Shown here: piece after piece, positions 6,049 to 8,573 of the stretch
Numbering within the stretch: position 1 is the stretch's first letter
Layout: each line of letters begins with the position of its first letter
Assembly: GCA_019348305.1 (NCBI GenBank)
Contig: JAHWJQ010000083.1
Location: 1-8,573, forward strand
From: Actinomycetota bacterium
GTDB taxonomy: Bacteria > Actinomycetota > Acidimicrobiia > Acidimicrobiales > CADCTF01
Direction: 5' to 3'
DNA length: 8,573 nucleotides
Translations under genes and position numbers: made by a program
Notes under the pieces: generated by a model
Seen by the model: only the letters and a program-made list of their open reading frames with translations
What the model was told of the DNA's origin: nothing
The model's database searches: none

Positions 6049-8573
6049 ATGCCCGCAACGCAGGTCAAGCCGCGCAAGCGGTACCGCAAACCGAAGAAGA
6101 GCAAGCTCGGCCTGCTGACCGCGCTCGGGCTCGTCGCTCTCTTCGGCCTCTACGCCGCCGCCCTCGACTACTCCCGCCCCCACGTCGACGGCGACCGCCT
6201 CCTGTTCAGCCAGTACATCGACCTGGTGGAGAGCGGCCAGGTCCGCACCGCCACCATCCTCGATGTCGACTCCTACGTGGTGGGAACCTACGTTCCTTCC
6301 TCCCCCACTCCGGCGACGGAGCCCGGTGCCGCCAGGCTGCGGGACTACAACGTCCCCCTGGCTTGGATGACCCAGGGCGACCTGCTGATGGTTCTGACCA
6401 ACAGCGGGGTCGAGACGGACGTCGACCAGCAGAACGCGAAGCAGGTGGCGGGGCTGGCCACCACCCTGCTGCCCGGGCTCATCCTGGTGATCCTCTTCGT
6501 CTACCTGATCCTGTCCTACCGGCGGGGGACGGGGCTGTTCGGACTGCGCAGCGGAGCCGAGAAGTTCGAAGCCGGTAAGGGCTCGGCCACCTTCGCCGAC
6601 GTCGCCGGCCAGGAGGCTGCGGTCACCGAGCTCAAGGAGATCCGCGACTACCTGGCCGACCCCGACCGCTTCGCCGCGCTGGGCGCCGCGGTTCCCAAGG
6701 GCATCCTGCTCTTCGGCCCCCCCGGCTGCGGCAAGACGCTACTGGCCCGGGCGGTGGCCAACGAGGCCGGCGCCGCCTTCTATTCGATCTCGGGTTCTGA
6801 GTTCGTCGAGCTGTACGTGGGCGTGGGCGCCGCACGTGTACGGGAGCTGTTCAAGGAGGCCCGCGAGAACGCGCCCGCCATCGTGTTCATCGACGAGATC
6901 GACTCGGTCGGGCGCCGGCGGGGCGGGGGCGGGCCGGGTGGCGCGGCGGCCGGCTCCCGCGAGGAGCAGGAGCAGGCCCTCAACCAGATCCTGACGGCCA
7001 TGGACGGCTTCTCGCCGCTCGAAGGCCTGATCGTGATCGGCGCCACGAACCGGCCCGACATCTTGGACCCCGCCCTCCTTCGGCCGGGGCGCTTCGACCG
7101 AACCATCGGCCTGGAGAGTCCCGACGAGGAGGGCCGCCTCGCCATCCTCCAGGTCCACGGCCGCCAGAAGCCACTCGACCCCGGCGCCGACCTCCGAGCC
7201 ATCGCCCACCGCGCCGTGGGCTTGAGCGGCGCCGACCTGGCCGGCGTGATGAACGAAGCAGCGCTGCTGACCGCCCGGGCGGGCCGGGCCGCCATCACCC
7301 AGGTAGAACTGGACGAGGCACTCAAGCGCATCCTGGAGGCGCCGGAACGGCAGCGCCGGCTGTCGATGCGAGGCCACACCTTCGGCCGCTCCACCGGCGG
7401 CGGCGACGGCCGCGTCACCTTCGCCGACGTGGCCGGCGTCGACGAGGCCATCCAGGAGCTGGCCGAGGTGAAGGAGTACCTCACCGACCCCGAGCGCTTC
7501 GTCCGCCTCGGGGCCAAGCCGCCGCGGGGCTTCCTGCTGGTCGGCCCGCCCGGCTGCGGCAAGACCCTCCTGGCCAAGGCGGTTGCGGTGGAGGCCAACG
7601 CCGCCTTCTTCTCGGTCGCCGCCACCGAGTTGGTCGAGGTCTTCGTGGGCGAGGGAGCGTCGCGCGTGCGCGACCTGTTCGCCGAGGCCCGGGCGGCCGC
7701 CCCGGCCATCGTCTTTTTGGACGAGGTCGACGCCATCGGCGCCCGTAGGGGGGTGTCGGTCGACGGAGGCCGCGAACGCGAGCAGACCCTCAACCAGATC
7801 CTCATCGAGCTGGACGGCTTCCACGCCCGCTCCGGGGTCACCGTCCTGGCCGCGAGCAACCGGCCCGAGATCCTGGACGAGGCCCTCGTGCGGCCTGGCC
7901 GCTTCGACCGCACGGTGGTCATCAACCTCCCCGACCGCGGCGCCCGGCGCAAGATCCTCGAGGTCCACGCCAAGGGCAAGCTGCTCGACGCCACCGTCGA
8001 CCTCGACGTGGTGGCCAGCATGACCCAGGGCTTCTCCGGCGCCGACCTGGCCAACGTGATGAACGAGGCGGCGCTGCTCGCCGCCCGCCACCACCGCCAG
8101 GCGATCCCCATGCAGGAAGTGGAAGAAGCGGTCGAGCGGGTGGGCGTGGGCATCGCCCGGGCCCAGCGCCTGACCGACGAAGACCGGTCCATCGTCGCCT
8201 ACCACGAGGTCGGCCACGCCCTGGTGACCCGGGCCCTGATGGGCAGCGGCAAGCTCCACAAGATCTCCCTCGTCGCCCGGGGCCAGGCCCTGGGCGTCGC
8301 CTGGCAGCTGGGGGAAGCCGATCGGGCGGTCCATCCCAAATCGGTGCTCATCGACCGCATGGCCACCATGCTCGGGGGCCGGGCCGCGGAGGAGCTGGTG
8401 TTCGGCGAGCCGGTGTCGGGGGCGGCCGACGACCTGCGCCGGGTAGCGGATGTGGCCCGCCAGATGGTGTGCGAGTTCGGCATGAGCGAGTCGCTCGGCC
8501 AGCTCACCTACACCCGCGACGGCGCCGTCGACGGCCAGGCGGCTGGGGTCACCGGCAAGGTGGCCGAGACCAT
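6049..8573 (+). CDS. ftsH: FtsH-type ATP-dependent membrane metalloprotease with two tandem AAA+ modules; 3' end cut by the window
   Basis: 841 codons are visible with no stop. Order: a basic cytosolic start (1-19), membrane helix 1 (about 20-38), an FtsH-ext extracytoplasmic domain (about 45-135, including LLFSQYIDLVESGQV), and membrane helix 2 (about 138-156). AAA module 1 spans 180-440: Walker A GPPGCGKT 223-230, pore loop LYVGVG, Walker B D282/E283, sensor-1 N334, RPGRFDR 345-351. AAA module 2 spans 456-700: Walker A GPPGCGKT 499-506, pore loop VFVGEG, Walker B D558/E559, N604, RPGRFDR 615-621. The M41 peptidase follows with HEVGH (719-723; canonical HEAGH) and probable third zinc ligand D795. 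Bacterial FtsH usually has one AAA module and about 600-650 residues. This protein already exceeds 840, with probably another 60-100 missing. Both modules keep the residues for ATP hydrolysis and translocation. Module 1 ends with EAPERQRRLS, resembling the linker that normally leads into M41, as if a second AAA module had been inserted there. It should extract and degrade membrane proteins. Confidence 0.9.
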   Translation, partial: MPATQVKPRKRYRKPKKSKLGLLTALGLVALFGLYAAALDYSRPHVDGDRLLFSQYIDLVESGQVRTATILDVDSYVVGTYVPSSPTPATEPGAARLRDYNVPLAWMTQGDLLMVLTNSGVETDVDQQNAKQVAGLATTLLPGLILVILFVYLILSYRRGTGLFGLRSGAEKFEAGKGSATFADVAGQEAAVTELKEIRDYLADPDRFAALGAAVPKGILLFGPPGCGKTLLARAVANEAGAAFYSISGSEFVELYVGVGAARVRELFKEARENAPAIVFIDEIDSVGRRRGGGGPGGAAAGSREEQEQALNQILTAMDGFSPLEGLIVIGATNRPDILDPALLRPGRFDRTIGLESPDEEGRLAILQVHGRQKPLDPGADLRAIAHRAVGLSGADLAGVMNEAALLTARAGRAAITQVELDEALKRILEAPERQRRLSMRGHTFGRSTGGGDGRVTFADVAGVDEAIQELAEVKEYLTDPERFVRLGAKPPRGFLLVGPPGCGKTLLAKAVAVEANAAFFSVAATELVEVFVGEGASRVRDLFAEARAAAPAIVFLDEVDAIGARRGVSVDGGREREQTLNQILIELDGFHARSGVTVLAASNRPEILDEALVRPGRFDRTVVINLPDRGARRKILEVHAKGKLLDATVDLDVVASMTQGFSGADLANVMNEAALLAARHHRQAIPMQEVEEAVERVGVGIARAQRLTDEDRSIVAYHEVGHALVTRALMGSGKLHKISLVARGQALGVAWQLGEADRAVHPKSVLIDRMATMLGGRAAEELVFGEPVSGAADDLRRVADVARQMVCEFGMSESLGQLTYTRDGAVDGQAAGVTGKVAET

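Noticed and set aside
6586..8100. A tandem DNA duplication or assembly repeat as the cause of the two AAA modules
   Set aside because: The modules share motifs but differ in sequence, linker and insert length throughout, so they are old, diverged domains.
6739..8334. Long minus-strand open frames (531 and 470 residues) opposite the FtsH-like gene
   Set aside because: These are a by-product of high GC in the antisense frames. The plus strand encodes two full AAA modules and the M41 motif.

Overview
The window is high-GC DNA with strong G/C third codon positions, GTG starts and at least one promoter that appears to make a leaderless transcript. It encodes an actinobacterial-type NAD(P)H-quinone dehydrogenase and the B-box-zinc-finger rhomboid layout familiar from actinomycetes. 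The best guess is an actinobacterium, possibly an uncultured acidimicrobial-type lineage assembled from a metagenome; the lineage is inference only.

Layout: (1) 1-988, minus strand, open at the left edge: the N-terminal 216 or so residues of an LpdA-like flavoprotein run in frame, mid-domain, into the C-terminal part of a class I SAM methyltransferase. Codon usage changes sharply at the join (about 341), so the first ~340 bases probably come from another genome through an assembly or cloning chimera. (2) 1065-1943, plus strand: a helix-turn-helix protein carrying four tandem ClpX-type C4 zinc fingers. Its start codon lies inside a perfect 8+8 bp inverted repeat that overlaps the -10 box. (3) 1971-3728, minus strand, convergent with (2): a family 5 extracytoplasmic solute-binding protein with both a signal peptide and a C-terminal membrane anchor. 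No permease or ATPase gene is visible. (4) 3779-5959, plus strand: one 726-residue polypeptide joining a site-2 protease (M50), a TPR region, a B-box-like zinc finger and a rhomboid serine protease, so it holds two unrelated intramembrane proteases. (5) 6049 to the right edge, plus strand: an FtsH-type membrane metalloprotease with two complete, diverged AAA+ modules before the M41 peptidase domain. Ordinary FtsH has one.

Genes 4 and 5 lie in the same direction 89 bp apart and form a membrane-proteolysis pair. Gene 2 carries the substrate/adaptor-binding zinc fold of ClpX next to a DNA-binding domain, which invites (as inference) a link to regulated proteolysis. The most interesting items are the M50-TPR-ZnF-rhomboid fusion, the double-AAA FtsH and the four-ZBD regulator with its self-overlapping operator. 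No gene-free stretch exceeds 100 bases. I saw no RNA genes, insertion sequences or CRISPR arrays.
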